Shown here: positions 33,745 to 41,614 of the stretch, piece after piece | Layout: each line of letters starts with the position of its first letter | How positions within the stretch are numbered: the stretch's first letter is position 1 | Assembly (NCBI RefSeq): GCF_000617845.2 | Contig: NZ_DF820425.1 | Coordinates: forward strand, 1,309,690-1,373,689 | DNA length: 64,000 nt | Reading direction: 5' to 3' | Source: Bradyrhizobium sp. DOA9 | GTDB taxonomy: Bacteria; Pseudomonadota; Alphaproteobacteria; Rhizobiales; Xanthobacteraceae | Notes under the pieces: model-generated | What the model was told of the DNA's origin: nothing | What the model saw: only the letters and a program-made list of their open reading frames with translations | Database searches by the model: none | Translations under genes and position numbers: made by a program

Positions 33745-35046
33745 CTATTGCAGGGCTTCACCGTGCTGCGAAATATCCAGTCCCTCCAGCTCGTGCTCAC
33801 GGGATACGCGCAAGGGCACGAACAGGCCGACCAGCTTGAGCAGGATGAAGCTGACGCCCCCCGACCAGACCAAGGTCACCGCAACCCCGTAGAACTGGAT
33901 CAGGAGCTGCTGCGGATGGCCCTCCAGCAGGCCGGCGGTGCCGCCGATGGCGCTGGTGGCGAACACGCCGCCGAGCAGGGTGCCGGTCAGGCCGCCGATG
34001 CCGTGGACGCCGAAGACATCGAGCGAATCGTCGTAGTCGAAGCGGTGCTTCAGCCAGGTACAGGCCCAGTAGCAGACCGCACCGGCGATGATGCCGATGA
34101 CGATGCCGTGCCATGGCGCGACGAAGCCCGAGGCCGGCGTGATGGTGCCGAGACCTGCGACCGCGCCGGAGATCATGCCGAGCACCGAGGGCTTGCGCCG
34201 CGTCGACCATTCGATCGCGCCCCAGGTCAGCGCGCCGGCGCAGGCGGCAAGATGGGTCGCGATGATCGCCATCACCGCGCGGGAATTGGCCGCACCGGCC
34301 GAGCCGCCGTTGAAGCCGAACCAGCCGACCCACAACAGGCCGGTGCCCATCACCGCGAGCGAGAGATCGAATGGCGAGAGATTCTCGGTGCCGTAGCCGT
34401 GACGGCGTCCCATCACCTTGGCCGCAACGAGGCCGCCGGTGCCGGCCGACAGATGCACGACGAGACCGCCGGCGAAGTCGAGCACGCCCATGCTGTTGAG
34501 GAAGCCGCCGCCCCATACCCAATGCGCCAGCGGAATGTAGACGAAGATGAACCAGGCGACGGAAAACAGCAGATAAGCCGAGAACCGCATGCGGTCGGCG
34601 ACCGAGCCCGCGACCAGCGCCACCGTGATGATGGCAAACGTCATCTGGTACAGCATGAACAGCGATTCCGGGATCGTTTTCGCCGCGGGGTTGACGCTGT
34701 CCATGGTCATGCCGGCGAGAAACCAGCGATCGAGCGTACCGATCCAGGGGCCGTCGCCGACGAAGCAGAGCGAATAGCCGAACGCGACCCAGAGAATGGA
34801 GATCAGCGTCACGGCCGCAAGGCTCTGCGCCATGGTGGCGAGCACGTTCTTCTTGCGCACCATTCCGGAATAGAACAGCGCAAGCCCCGGGATCGTCATC
34901 ATCAGCACCAGCGCGGTGGCGACGATCATCCAGGCGGTGTCGGCGGTGTTGATCTCGCTGGCCGCCGCGTGCGCCGGCGAAGCCAGGACGGGCACACATC
35001 CGATTGGCGCAGCCATAGCAGCTGCGCGGCGCAAAAATCCCGCCAT
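33745..35046 (-). CDS. amtB: Ammonium transporter AmtB (copy 2)
   Basis: This 433-residue paralogue of copy 1 has signal peptide MAGFLRRAAAMAAPIGCVPVLASPAHA and the same channel motifs (LALFYSGMVRKKNVLATMAQ, FAGGLVVHLSAGTGGLVAAK, LLWVGWFGFNGGSAG, DDSLDVFGVHGIGGLTGTLLGG). It lacks the Ala-rich loop insertion of copy 1. The gene follows glnK copy 2 after 91 bp. Two divergent glnK-amtB pairs in tandem suggest an old duplication with separate roles or affinities. Confidence 0.95.
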   Translation of the reverse strand: MAGFLRRAAAMAAPIGCVPVLASPAHAAASEINTADTAWMIVATALVLMMTIPGLALFYSGMVRKKNVLATMAQSLAAVTLISILWVAFGYSLCFVGDGPWIGTLDRWFLAGMTMDSVNPAAKTIPESLFMLYQMTFAIITVALVAGSVADRMRFSAYLLFSVAWFIFVYIPLAHWVWGGGFLNSMGVLDFAGGLVVHLSAGTGGLVAAKVMGRRHGYGTENLSPFDLSLAVMGTGLLWVGWFGFNGGSAGAANSRAVMAIIATHLAACAGALTWGAIEWSTRRKPSVLGMISGAVAGLGTITPASGFVAPWHGIVIGIIAGAVCYWACTWLKHRFDYDDSLDVFGVHGIGGLTGTLLGGVFATSAIGGTAGLLEGHPQQLLIQFYGVAVTLVWSGGVSFILLKLVGLFVPLRVSREHELEGLDISQHGEALQ

Positions 35047-35137
35047 GTCATTCCCCCCGGCATCAATTGCGTCGCACGCTGTGGCGTCGTTGCCCGGTGC
35101 GATCGAAGAAGGATCGAGAAAACGCGTCGAACGGAAT

Positions 35138-35527
<390 letters not shown>

Positions 35528-35735
35528 TCAATCTGGCATCTTTCCGGGCAAATGGCACAAAAAAGTTGCAGATTGAAGCGGAAAAACGTTTGGCCAAGGC
35601 CGGCCTGTGAACGGCCGCCTCTGTACAGGGCAGCTGTTCATCCTTCACAATGCATTTTTGGCATGGATGCGGTGAACCCAGGCGTGAACCAAAGCGTCCC
35701 GGCCCGTACATACGTAAGTTCGAGGGGGACGTTCC

Positions 35736-36641
35736 ATGGCGAGTTGGTTCTACGCATCCGAGGGCAAGCAGCAGGGGCCCTTTCCGGAAGGGCACTTCCG
35801 CGACCTCGTCGCCCAAGGCGTCGTGCGCCCGGATACGCTGGTGTGGACCGAGGGCATGGCCGGCTGGCAGAAGGCCGCCGAAATCCCCGGCCTGATCGGC
35901 GGCGGCGCGCCGCCGACGATTCCGGGCGGCGGGCCCCCGATGATGGGCGGAAGTGGCTATGGCGGCGCCGGCGGCTATGCTGCGACCGCCAGCGGCGGAT
36001 CGCTCTCGGTCGATTTCGGCATCCTCGAATTCACCTGGCGCAGCATCGTGCTGCTGATCGGAATGATCTTCGTCATCCCGGCGCCGTGGGCCTTCGTCTG
36101 GTACACCAGATGGATCGTGTCCTGCGTCAAGGTGCCGGGGCGGCCGAACCTCAGCTTCACCGGCAATACAATGACCATCGTGCCGTGGTATTTCGGCTTC
36201 ATCGTTCTCGCCGTCTTGCTCAGCTTCGTCGGCAGCGAGATATTGAGCAATCTGCTGTTCATCGTGCAGATCGTGCTCTACTGGCTCTTGATCAAATGGA
36301 TGGTCGCGAACCTCGCCTCCAACGGGCAGCCGCTGGGCCTGAGCTTCACCGGTTCGGTCTGGGCCTATGTCGGCTGGAATCTGCTGTTCGCGATTTCCAT
36401 CATCACCATCATCGGCTGGGCCTGGGTGGCCGCGGCGCAGATGCGCTGGTTCTGCCGCAACGTCGAGGGCACGCGGCGCGAGATCGTCTTCAAGGGCAGC
36501 GGCCTCGATATCCTCTGGCGCGGCATCGTGGCGACCATCCTGATCTGCTTCATCATCCCGATCCCGTGGGTGTATCGCTGGATCATGAACTGGTTCGCCT
36601 CGCAGACCGAGCTCGCGCCGCGCGGCTCGCTCCGGGCATGA
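35736..36641 (+). CDS. GYF-domain (DUF4339) plus multi-pass membrane DUF898-like protein
   Basis: The 301-residue protein has an N-terminal GYF_2 domain (MASWFYASEGKQQGPFPEGHFRDLVAQGVVRPDTLVWTEGMAGW), a peptide-binding module of the DUF4339 family. A Gly/Pro-rich linker (IGGGAPPTIPGGGPPMMGG) leads to about six TM helices (IVLLIGMIFVIPAPWAFVWYTRWI and onward) that look like the DUF898/YjgN group. Function is unknown. The fusion suggests a membrane protein that recruits proline-rich partners. The gene stands alone, divergent from glnK copy 2. Confidence 0.8.
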   Translation: MASWFYASEGKQQGPFPEGHFRDLVAQGVVRPDTLVWTEGMAGWQKAAEIPGLIGGGAPPTIPGGGPPMMGGSGYGGAGGYAATASGGSLSVDFGILEFTWRSIVLLIGMIFVIPAPWAFVWYTRWIVSCVKVPGRPNLSFTGNTMTIVPWYFGFIVLAVLLSFVGSEILSNLLFIVQIVLYWLLIKWMVANLASNGQPLGLSFTGSVWAYVGWNLLFAISIITIIGWAWVAAAQMRWFCRNVEGTRREIVFKGSGLDILWRGIVATILICFIIPIPWVYRWIMNWFASQTELAPRGSLRA

Positions 36642-36707
36642 TCTGAAAGGCTTCAAGCGCGACGAGCCGCGCTTGAAGCGCTCAGGCCTTCCGCTCAGGT
36701 CTTCCGC

Positions 36708-37571
36708 TTAGGTCTTGCGCTCGCGCACCGAGCCTTCCTGCGCGACGGAGGCGACCAGCGTGCCGTCCGGCTTGAAGATCGAGCCGCGGGTCAGGCCCCG
36801 GCCCGATTGCGCGCTCGGCGAATCCTGCGCGTAGAGCAGCCATTCGTCGGCGCGGAACGGGCGGTGAAACCACATCGCGTGGTCGAGGCTCGCCGGCATC
36901 ATCCGCTTGTCGAACAGCGTGCGGCCGTAGCGCGCCATGATCGCGTCGAGCAGCGAGAAGTCCGAGGCATAGGCGAGCGCGCACATGTGCAGCGCCGGAT
37001 CGTCGGGCAGCTTGGCGGCGGTCTTGATCCAGACGTGGATGCGGCCGTCGTCGATCTTCTGGCCGAAGTAACGGCCGAGCTCGACCGGGCGCAGCTCGAT
37101 CGGCCGGTCGGATTCGTAATAGCGGCGGATGAAGTCCGGCATCTCCTTGAACATCGGCTGCTTCGCCACCTCCTCCGCCGTGAGCTTTTCCGGCGGCGGC
37201 ACGTCGGGCATCTTGTCCTGATGGTCGAACGCGGTCTCCTCCTCGGCGTGGAACGACACCATGATCGAGAAGATCGCGTTGCCGTGCTGGATCGCGGTGA
37301 CGCGGCGGGTCGAATAGCTCTTGCCGTCGCGCAGACGCTCGACCTGGTAGATGATCGGGATCTGCGGATCGCCCGGCAGGACGAAATAACAATGCAGCGA
37401 ATGCGGCAGCCGGCCCTCGACGGTGCGGCAGGCCGCGACCATCGCCTGCCCGATCACCTGGCCGCCGAACACCCGCTGCCAGCTCGTCTTCGGGCTGTTG
37501 CCGCGGAACAGGTTCACCTCGAGTTGCTCGAGGTCGAGGATCGCGATGAGGTCGATCAGGCCTTTGGACAT
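36708..37571 (-). CDS. tesB: Acyl-CoA thioesterase II
   Basis: The 287-residue double hot-dog thioesterase hydrolyses medium- and long-chain acyl-CoA. It begins DLIAILDLEQLEVNLFRGNSPKTSWQRVFGGQVIGQAMVAA. The catalytic Asp lies in LAYASDFSLLDAIM, and SLDHAMWFHRPFRADEWLLYAQDSPSAQSGRGLTRGSIF carries the partner Thr/Gln region. Length matches E. coli TesB (286). It is convergent with the GYF gene and divergent from the UbiH-like gene. Confidence 0.94.
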   Translation of the reverse strand: MSKGLIDLIAILDLEQLEVNLFRGNSPKTSWQRVFGGQVIGQAMVAACRTVEGRLPHSLHCYFVLPGDPQIPIIYQVERLRDGKSYSTRRVTAIQHGNAIFSIMVSFHAEEETAFDHQDKMPDVPPPEKLTAEEVAKQPMFKEMPDFIRRYYESDRPIELRPVELGRYFGQKIDDGRIHVWIKTAAKLPDDPALHMCALAYASDFSLLDAIMARYGRTLFDKRMMPASLDHAMWFHRPFRADEWLLYAQDSPSAQSGRGLTRGSIFKPDGTLVASVAQEGSVRERKT

Positions 37572-37682
37572 GAGTTTCTCTCGGAATGACGGAACGAGGG
37601 GCCCGCCACCCTCGTTTCACCGCACTGTTTCGCCCAGCTCAAGTCTGCTAGCAAGACCGAGAATTGTCCGGGAAGCTTTGGT

Positions 37683-38903
37683 ATGTCGGTACAGGGTAGC
37701 ATTGTCATCGGTGGCGGCGCGTTCGCTGGCCTCGCGCTGGCCTTGGCGCTGCGCCAGGGGCTCGGGCCCGAGATCCCCGTCGTCGTCGCCGATCCCGCGC
37801 TCGGCACGCGGCCGAGCCGCGACCCCCGCGCCACCGCGATCGTCGCCGCCTGCCGCCGCCTGTTCGAGACGATCGGCGCCTGGGACGACGTCAGGGGCGA
37901 GTCGCAGCCGATCCTCGACATGGTCGTCACCGATTCCAGGCTGGAGGACGCCACCCGCCCGGTGTTCCTCAACTTCGCCGGCGACGTCGCCCCCGGCGAG
38001 CCCTTCGCGCATATGGTCGAGAACCGCCGCCTGATCGACGCGCTGGTGGTGCGTGCGGAGGCCGAGGGCATCGATCTCCGCGCGACTCCGGTCGCGTCCT
38101 ACGATGCGCGCTCCGAAGGCATCGATGTGACGCTCGGCGACGGCAGCGTGATCGCCGCGAGCCTTCTGGTCGCCGCCGATGGCGCGCGGTCGAAGCTGCG
38201 CGAGCGCGCCGGCATCGTCACCCATGGCTGGGAGTACGACCAGTCCGGCATCGTCGTCACCGTCGGCCACGAGCGCGATCATGATGGGCGCGCCGAAGAG
38301 CACTTCCTGCCGGCCGGCCCCTTCGCGATCCTGCCGCTGACCGGAAAACGCTCCTCGCTGGTGTGGACCGAGCGCCGCACGGAGGCCGCGCGCATCGTCG
38401 CCCTCGGCGACGAGGAATTCCACGCCGAGCTCGAGCGGCGCTTCGGCCTGCATCTCGGCGAGGTCAAGGCGCTCGACAAGCCGCGGGCGTTTCCGCTGTC
38501 CTATTTCGTCGCGCGGTCCTTCATCGCCGAGCGCCTCGCGCTGGTCGGCGATGCCGCCCATGTCATTCACCCCATCGCAGGCCAGGGCCTCAACATGGGC
38601 CTGAAGGACGTCGCTGCGCTGGCCGAAGTGGTGGTCGATGCCGCGCGGCTCGGCATGGATATCGGCGGGGCGGACGTGCTCGAGCGCTACCAGCGCTGGC
38701 GCCGCTTCGACACGATGGCGATGGGCGTCGCCACCAACTCGCTGAACTTCCTGTTCTCCAACCAGTCGACGCTGTTGCGCACGGTGCGCGACATCGGCCT
38801 CGGCCTCGTCGACCGCGCCCCGCCGCTGAAGAACCTCTTCATCCGCCAGGCCGCAGGCCTCACCGGCGAGGTGCCGCGGCTGTTGAAGGGCGAGGCGTTG
38901 TGA
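37683..38903 (+). CDS. UbiH/UbiF-family FAD hydroxylase (ubiquinone biosynthesis)
   Basis: The 406-residue flavin monooxygenase has the Rossmann motif IVIGGGAFAGLALALAL at residues 7-23, the DG block LLVAADGARSKLRERAGI and the second FAD motif LVGDAAHVIHPIAGQGLNMGLKDVAAL, all typical of UbiH/UbiF/UbiL. It hydroxylates the aromatic ring of a ubiquinone precursor. In alphaproteobacteria one such enzyme (UbiL) can act at more than one position; which carbon is modified here cannot be read. It follows tesB divergently by 111 bp. Confidence 0.88.
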   Translation: MSVQGSIVIGGGAFAGLALALALRQGLGPEIPVVVADPALGTRPSRDPRATAIVAACRRLFETIGAWDDVRGESQPILDMVVTDSRLEDATRPVFLNFAGDVAPGEPFAHMVENRRLIDALVVRAEAEGIDLRATPVASYDARSEGIDVTLGDGSVIAASLLVAADGARSKLRERAGIVTHGWEYDQSGIVVTVGHERDHDGRAEEHFLPAGPFAILPLTGKRSSLVWTERRTEAARIVALGDEEFHAELERRFGLHLGEVKALDKPRAFPLSYFVARSFIAERLALVGDAAHVIHPIAGQGLNMGLKDVAALAEVVVDAARLGMDIGGADVLERYQRWRRFDTMAMGVATNSLNFLFSNQSTLLRTVRDIGLGLVDRAPPLKNLFIRQAAGLTGEVPRLLKGEAL

Positions 38904-38908
38904 GGGAC

Positions 38909-38962
38909 GAATGGTGAATAGCGAGCGGATCCATTCGCTACTCGCCATTCCCCATTCGCTAT
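38909..38962. repeat. Imperfect palindrome (ATTCGCTA family), copy 1
   Basis: GAATGGTGAATAGCGA on the left pairs imperfectly with TCGCTACTCGCCATTC and with CCCATTCGCTAT. A related element lies at 50613-50685. Both lie between genes and could act as terminators. Confidence 0.6.
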
Positions 38963-38964
38963 CC

Positions 38965-39162
38965 TCAATCGATCTTGCGCGCCTCTTCCGGCAGCATGAT
39001 CGGGATGCCGTCGCGGATGGGATAAGCGAGCTTGGCGCTGCGCGAGATCAGCTCCTGCCGCGCGGAATCGAATTCCAGCGGGCCTTTGGTCAGCGGGCAG
39101 ACCAGGATCTCCAGCAATTTCGGATCGACGCTGGGTTCGGGACGTTCGGTGGGCACGTTCAT
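38965..39162 (-). CDS. Trm112/YcaR-like small protein (UPF0434)
   Basis: The 65-residue protein contains [20 protein letters not shown] and [26 protein letters not shown], the full signature of the bacterial Trm112-like (UPF0434/YcaR) family. Eukaryotic Trm112 activates methyltransferases; bacterial members are of uncertain role. Only one Cys of the zinc ribbon remains, as usual for proteobacterial members. ATG 39162 has GGAG 8 bases upstream; longer in-frame starts would read through the adjacent repeat. Confidence 0.88.
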   Translation of the reverse strand: MNVPTERPEPSVDPKLLEILVCPLTKGPLEFDSARQELISRSAKLAYPIRDGIPIMLPEEARKID

Positions 39163-39219
39163 GGGAGTCTCCGGCAATCGCCTGCCTTTACCATAGAAAT
39201 TCGCACCCGCCATCACGGC

Positions 39220-39320
39220 TGGAGCATGATCCGGAAAAGTGCGAAGCGGTTTTCCGAAAAGATCAGGCTCAAACAAAAACCTGAAGCGCGATGACGTTTC
39301 ATCCTGATCGCATCGCGCTT
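39220..39320. repeat. Rhizobial palindromic element reaching into the TetR gene end
   Basis: TGGAGCATGATCCGGAAAAGTGCGAAGCGGTTTTCCGAAAAGATCAGGCTC and the following CTGAAGCGCGATGACGTTTCATCCTGATCGCATCGCGCTT match a sequence family that is very common between genes in Rhizobiales. Its right end overlaps the last codons of the tetR-type gene (stop at 39299-39301). Confidence 0.75.
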
Positions 39321-39850
39321 GAGGCCGAGACCATCGCCAGCAGCTCGTCGAGCATGGCCTGCAGCCGCGCGGCCGGGATTGACGGGCCTGACAGGGCAAA
39401 TCCGAGAAATGTCCAGTACAGGATCTGTGCGCGGACCTGCGCCGTTGCCGGGGCCTGCCCACGCTTTTGCAGCAGCTCCTCGATATAGTCGAGCCTGCGG
39501 CGGTCGATTGCGCGCACCGCCGCTTGCGCGCTCGCATCGAACGCCGCCCAATTGCGCACGGCGCGCTCGAGGTCGAGCCGCGCGCCGAAGGATCTCCGCA
39601 GCAGCATCCTGAGCGGCTCGTCGCTGGCCGCTTCGACGTCGGCGATGATCTGCTCGGCCGCGATCTCGCGCCAGCGCGCCAGCACCGCGGCGTGAAACGC
39701 GGCCAGATCCGCGAAATGCCAGTAGAAGCTGCCGCGCGACACGCCCATGGCCTTGGCGAGCGGATCGGCCTTCAGCGCCGTGAAGCCGCCCTTCGCCAGT
39801 GCCTTGAGGCCCTGGCTGGTCCAGTCGTCGGCGGAGAGCTGCTGATTCAT
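39299..39850 (-). CDS. TetR-family transcriptional repressor
   Basis: This is a 183-residue repressor. The N-terminal helix-turn-helix region is [48 protein letters not shown], the clear TetR signature, and the C-terminal part is a helical ligand domain. ATG 39850 is the conserved start. Its own promoter region shares two operator palindromes with the divergent membrane-protein gene. The final residues (about MRSG) come from an inserted palindromic repeat, so the natural end may have been lost or replaced. Confidence 0.92.
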   Translation of the reverse strand: MNQQLSADDWTSQGLKALAKGGFTALKADPLAKAMGVSRGSFYWHFADLAAFHAAVLARWREIAAEQIIADVEAASDEPLRMLLRRSFGARLDLERAVRNWAAFDASAQAAVRAIDRRRLDYIEELLQKRGQAPATAQVRAQILYWTFLGFALSGPSIPAARLQAMLDELLAMVSASSAMRSG

Positions 39851-39869
39851 GTCGTTTCCAGGAAGCGTA

Positions 39870-39887
39870 CCATACACTAGTGTATTG
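39870..39887. promoter_or_regulatory. TetR operator 1 (overlaps the -35 box)
   Basis: It contains the perfect 14-bp palindrome ATACACTAGTGTAT (39872-39885) and overlaps the TTGACA -35 box at 39885-39890. The same CCATAC...GTAT half-sites recur in operator 2, 45 bp away centre to centre. Confidence 0.75.
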
Positions 39888-39913
39888 ACATGCGCTTTGC
39901 CAGACGCTATCGA
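39885..39913 (+). promoter_or_regulatory. Sigma-70 promoter of the membrane-protein gene
   Basis: A perfect -35 TTGACA (39885-39890), a 17-bp spacer and -10 TATCGA (39908-39913) lie between the two operators, 28 bp before the ATG at 39941. Confidence 0.7.
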
Positions 39914-39914
39914 A

Positions 39915-39932
39915 CCATACATAAGTGTATGG
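39915..39932. promoter_or_regulatory. TetR operator 2 (just after the -10 box)
   Basis: CCATACA-TAAG-TGTATGG has perfect 7-bp arms and begins 2 bp after the -10 box. Bound repressor would block both initiation and clearance. The AGG of the ribosome site directly follows. Confidence 0.75.
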
Positions 39933-39940
39933 AGGTGTTG

Positions 39941-40291
39941 ATGCGTGATCTGCTGCTCCAGTGTGCGGGTATCCTGACGATCGCCGTCGCCCTCACTCAC
40001 GGCTACCTCGGCGAGGCCAAGGTATTCGCCCGCGCGCGCATCGAGCCGGAACGGCTCCGCTCCTTGATCCGGCTGGTGTGGCAGGCCTCAACCGTAGCCT
40101 GGATCGGCGGTGGCGTGCTGCTGATCGCGGTGCCGTGGATGCAGTCGGAGCCGGCTCGCCACTGGATCGTCGCCACCATGGCCTGCGTGTTCGGCTGCTC
40201 CGCGCTTGCCAACGCATGGGTGACGCGCGGCCGGCACTTCGGCTGGATGGCGCTCAGTGCGGTCGTCGTGATGTCGGTTGCCGGGTACTAG
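39941..40291 (+). CDS. Small membrane protein controlled by the divergent TetR regulator
   Basis: The 116-residue protein has four predicted helices: LLLQCAGILTIAVALTHGYLG, LVWQASTVAWIGGGVLLIAVPW, WIVATMACVFGCSALANAWV and WMALSAVVVMSVAGY. A GGAGG ribosome site lies 5 bases before ATG 39941. No known family could be named with confidence. Being divergent from a TetR gene with shared operators, it is probably the regulated target, perhaps in tolerance or export of a hydrophobic compound. That role is inference. Confidence 0.8.
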   Translation: MRDLLLQCAGILTIAVALTHGYLGEAKVFARARIEPERLRSLIRLVWQASTVAWIGGGVLLIAVPWMQSEPARHWIVATMACVFGCSALANAWVTRGRHFGWMALSAVVVMSVAGY

Positions 40292-40356
40292 CTGCGTTTC
40301 CGCCTGTGAGGCGCAAATCTGCATTCTCGGCAGAGAGCGCTAGCGTTCTCGCTCGT

Positions 40357-40373
40357 ATTAGAACGAGTCTAAA
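40357..40373. promoter_or_regulatory. Irr-type iron control element 1
   Basis: ATTAGAA-CGA-GTCTAAA matches the Bradyrhizobium iron control element TTTAGAA-N3-TTCTAAA at 12 of 14 defined positions. It lies 124 bp before the PepSY gene. Confidence 0.6.
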
Positions 40374-40379
40374 CTCAAC

Positions 40380-40396
40380 AATAGAACTTATCTAAA
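40380..40396. promoter_or_regulatory. Irr-type iron control element 2
   Basis: AATAGAA-CTT-ATCTAAA matches the element at 11 of 14 defined positions. It begins 23 bp after element 1, about two helical turns. Confidence 0.45.
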
Positions 40397-40496
40397 GCGG
40401 ACCAAGCTCGTCACCGATTGACTTCATCCCGCTGTTTGCTTCCTTCGGTGGGCTCCGCGGCCCCGCGCAGCGCATACGCCAGATGAGGAGAAGTTC

Positions 40497-40775
40497 GTGA
40501 AGGTCATTCGTGTTGTTGCCATTGCACTGACGATCGGGATCGGCGCAGGATCGACGGCTATGGCCGACGGCTTCAAGAATTGCACCAAGCTCGACAAGGC
40601 GTCGTGGAAGCCGGCCAGCGAAGCCGAAGCCAAGGCCAAGGCGCTGGGCTACGAGGTGCGGCGCTCCAAGGTCGAAGGCTCCTGCTACGAAGTCTACGGC
40701 GTCAAGGAAGGCAAGCTCTACGAGTTGTTCTACAGCCCCGAAGACCTCAGCCTGAAGCACACGATCGCCAAGTAG
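40497..40775 (+). CDS. Periplasmic PepSY-domain protein
   Basis: The 92-residue protein has a signal peptide (VVAIALTIGIGAGSTAMAD). The mature part, KALGYEVRRSKVEGSCYEVYGVKEGKLYELFYSPEDLSLKH, is the PepSY_2 pattern: a small domain often found with peptidases or with haem and flavocytochrome systems. GTG 40497 is chosen for the GAGGAG 6 bases upstream. The cytochrome b gene follows by 51 bp on the same strand, and two Irr-like sites lie upstream, so the pair is probably iron-controlled electron transfer. Confidence 0.85.
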   Translation: MKVIRVVAIALTIGIGAGSTAMADGFKNCTKLDKASWKPASEAEAKAKALGYEVRRSKVEGSCYEVYGVKEGKLYELFYSPEDLSLKHTIAK

Positions 40776-40826
40776 ATCGCAAGTAGGTCGGCTGCGACGC
40801 GATCTGCGCAAGGCAGGGCTTGAAGC

Positions 40827-41426
40827 ATGGTCTTGTTGATCGAACAAGCGCCAGACGCGCGCGGGGCGCCCGACCGGACGCCCGCCGAGCGAACTGTCCC
40901 GCGAACGATCGCGGTCTGGGACCTCCCGCTGCGCCTCTGGCACTGGGCTCTCGCGGCCGGCGTTCTGGCTGCGTGGTTCACGCCGAGCGTCTATGACGGC
41001 CTTCACCGCGTGCTCGGCTATACCGTGCTGGGGCTTCTCGCGTTTCGCCTGGTCTGGGGCTTCCGGGGAAGCCGCTATTCGCGCTTCCGCATGGTCGGCG
41101 TCCGGCTGCGCGCCTCGCCCCGCTATCTCTGGAACCTGCGCCGCGGCATCAGCGGCCGCTATATCGGGCTCAATCCCGCCGGCACGCTGATGCTGGTCGC
41201 ACTGCTGGTCTCGCTCGCCGTTTCGACCATCACCGGAGCGATGTCGGTCACGGTCACGTTCTTCGGCGTGTGGTGGGTCGAAGACGCCCACCATTATTCA
41301 TCGGATGCCGTCATCGTCCTGGTCGTGCTCCACGTCGCTGGGGTGGTGCTGATGGGAATCCTGCAGCGCGAGAACCTGATCCGCGCCATGATCACCGGAC
41401 GCAAGCGCATCCGCGGTCACCTCTAA
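40827..41426 (+). CDS. Membrane cytochrome b (b561/Ni-Fe hydrogenase b-type)
   Basis: The 199-residue protein has four TM helices. Haem-ligand histidines are seen in LPLRLWHWALAAGVLAAW, YDGLHRVLGYTVLGLLAFRLVWGFRGSRYSRF, VEDAHHYSSDAVIVLVVLHVAGVVL and their context, as in diheme cytochrome b561-like proteins. It probably moves electrons across the membrane, perhaps to ferric iron; B. japonicum FrcB is a precedent as a diheme b-type ferric reductase under Irr control. It is paired with the upstream PepSY gene. Confidence 0.88.
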   Translation: MVLLIEQAPDARGAPDRTPAERTVPRTIAVWDLPLRLWHWALAAGVLAAWFTPSVYDGLHRVLGYTVLGLLAFRLVWGFRGSRYSRFRMVGVRLRASPRYLWNLRRGISGRYIGLNPAGTLMLVALLVSLAVSTITGAMSVTVTFFGVWWVEDAHHYSSDAVIVLVVLHVAGVVLMGILQRENLIRAMITGRKRIRGHL

Positions 41427-41614
41427 GTTCGTCGCCGGTCGGGACGCGCCTTGCGTGTTCCTCAAGGTCGGACGCGATCACGCGGCTTGGCGCGAAAATG
41501 CGCGACAGGTCGGAATGTGCGGCCGACGTTTACCCGCTGGTAAGCATGCAATCAGGCGTTGCACAAAATTAACGCGAAGCACGTTTAGCCCATCCACCAT
41601 CGACGGTATTGACG

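Noticed and set aside
35553..35570. TGGCAC...TTGCA, sigma-54-like, on the + strand upstream of the GYF gene
   Set aside because: The spacer is seven bases instead of five, which breaks the -24/-12 geometry, and the downstream gene is not an obvious nitrogen gene.
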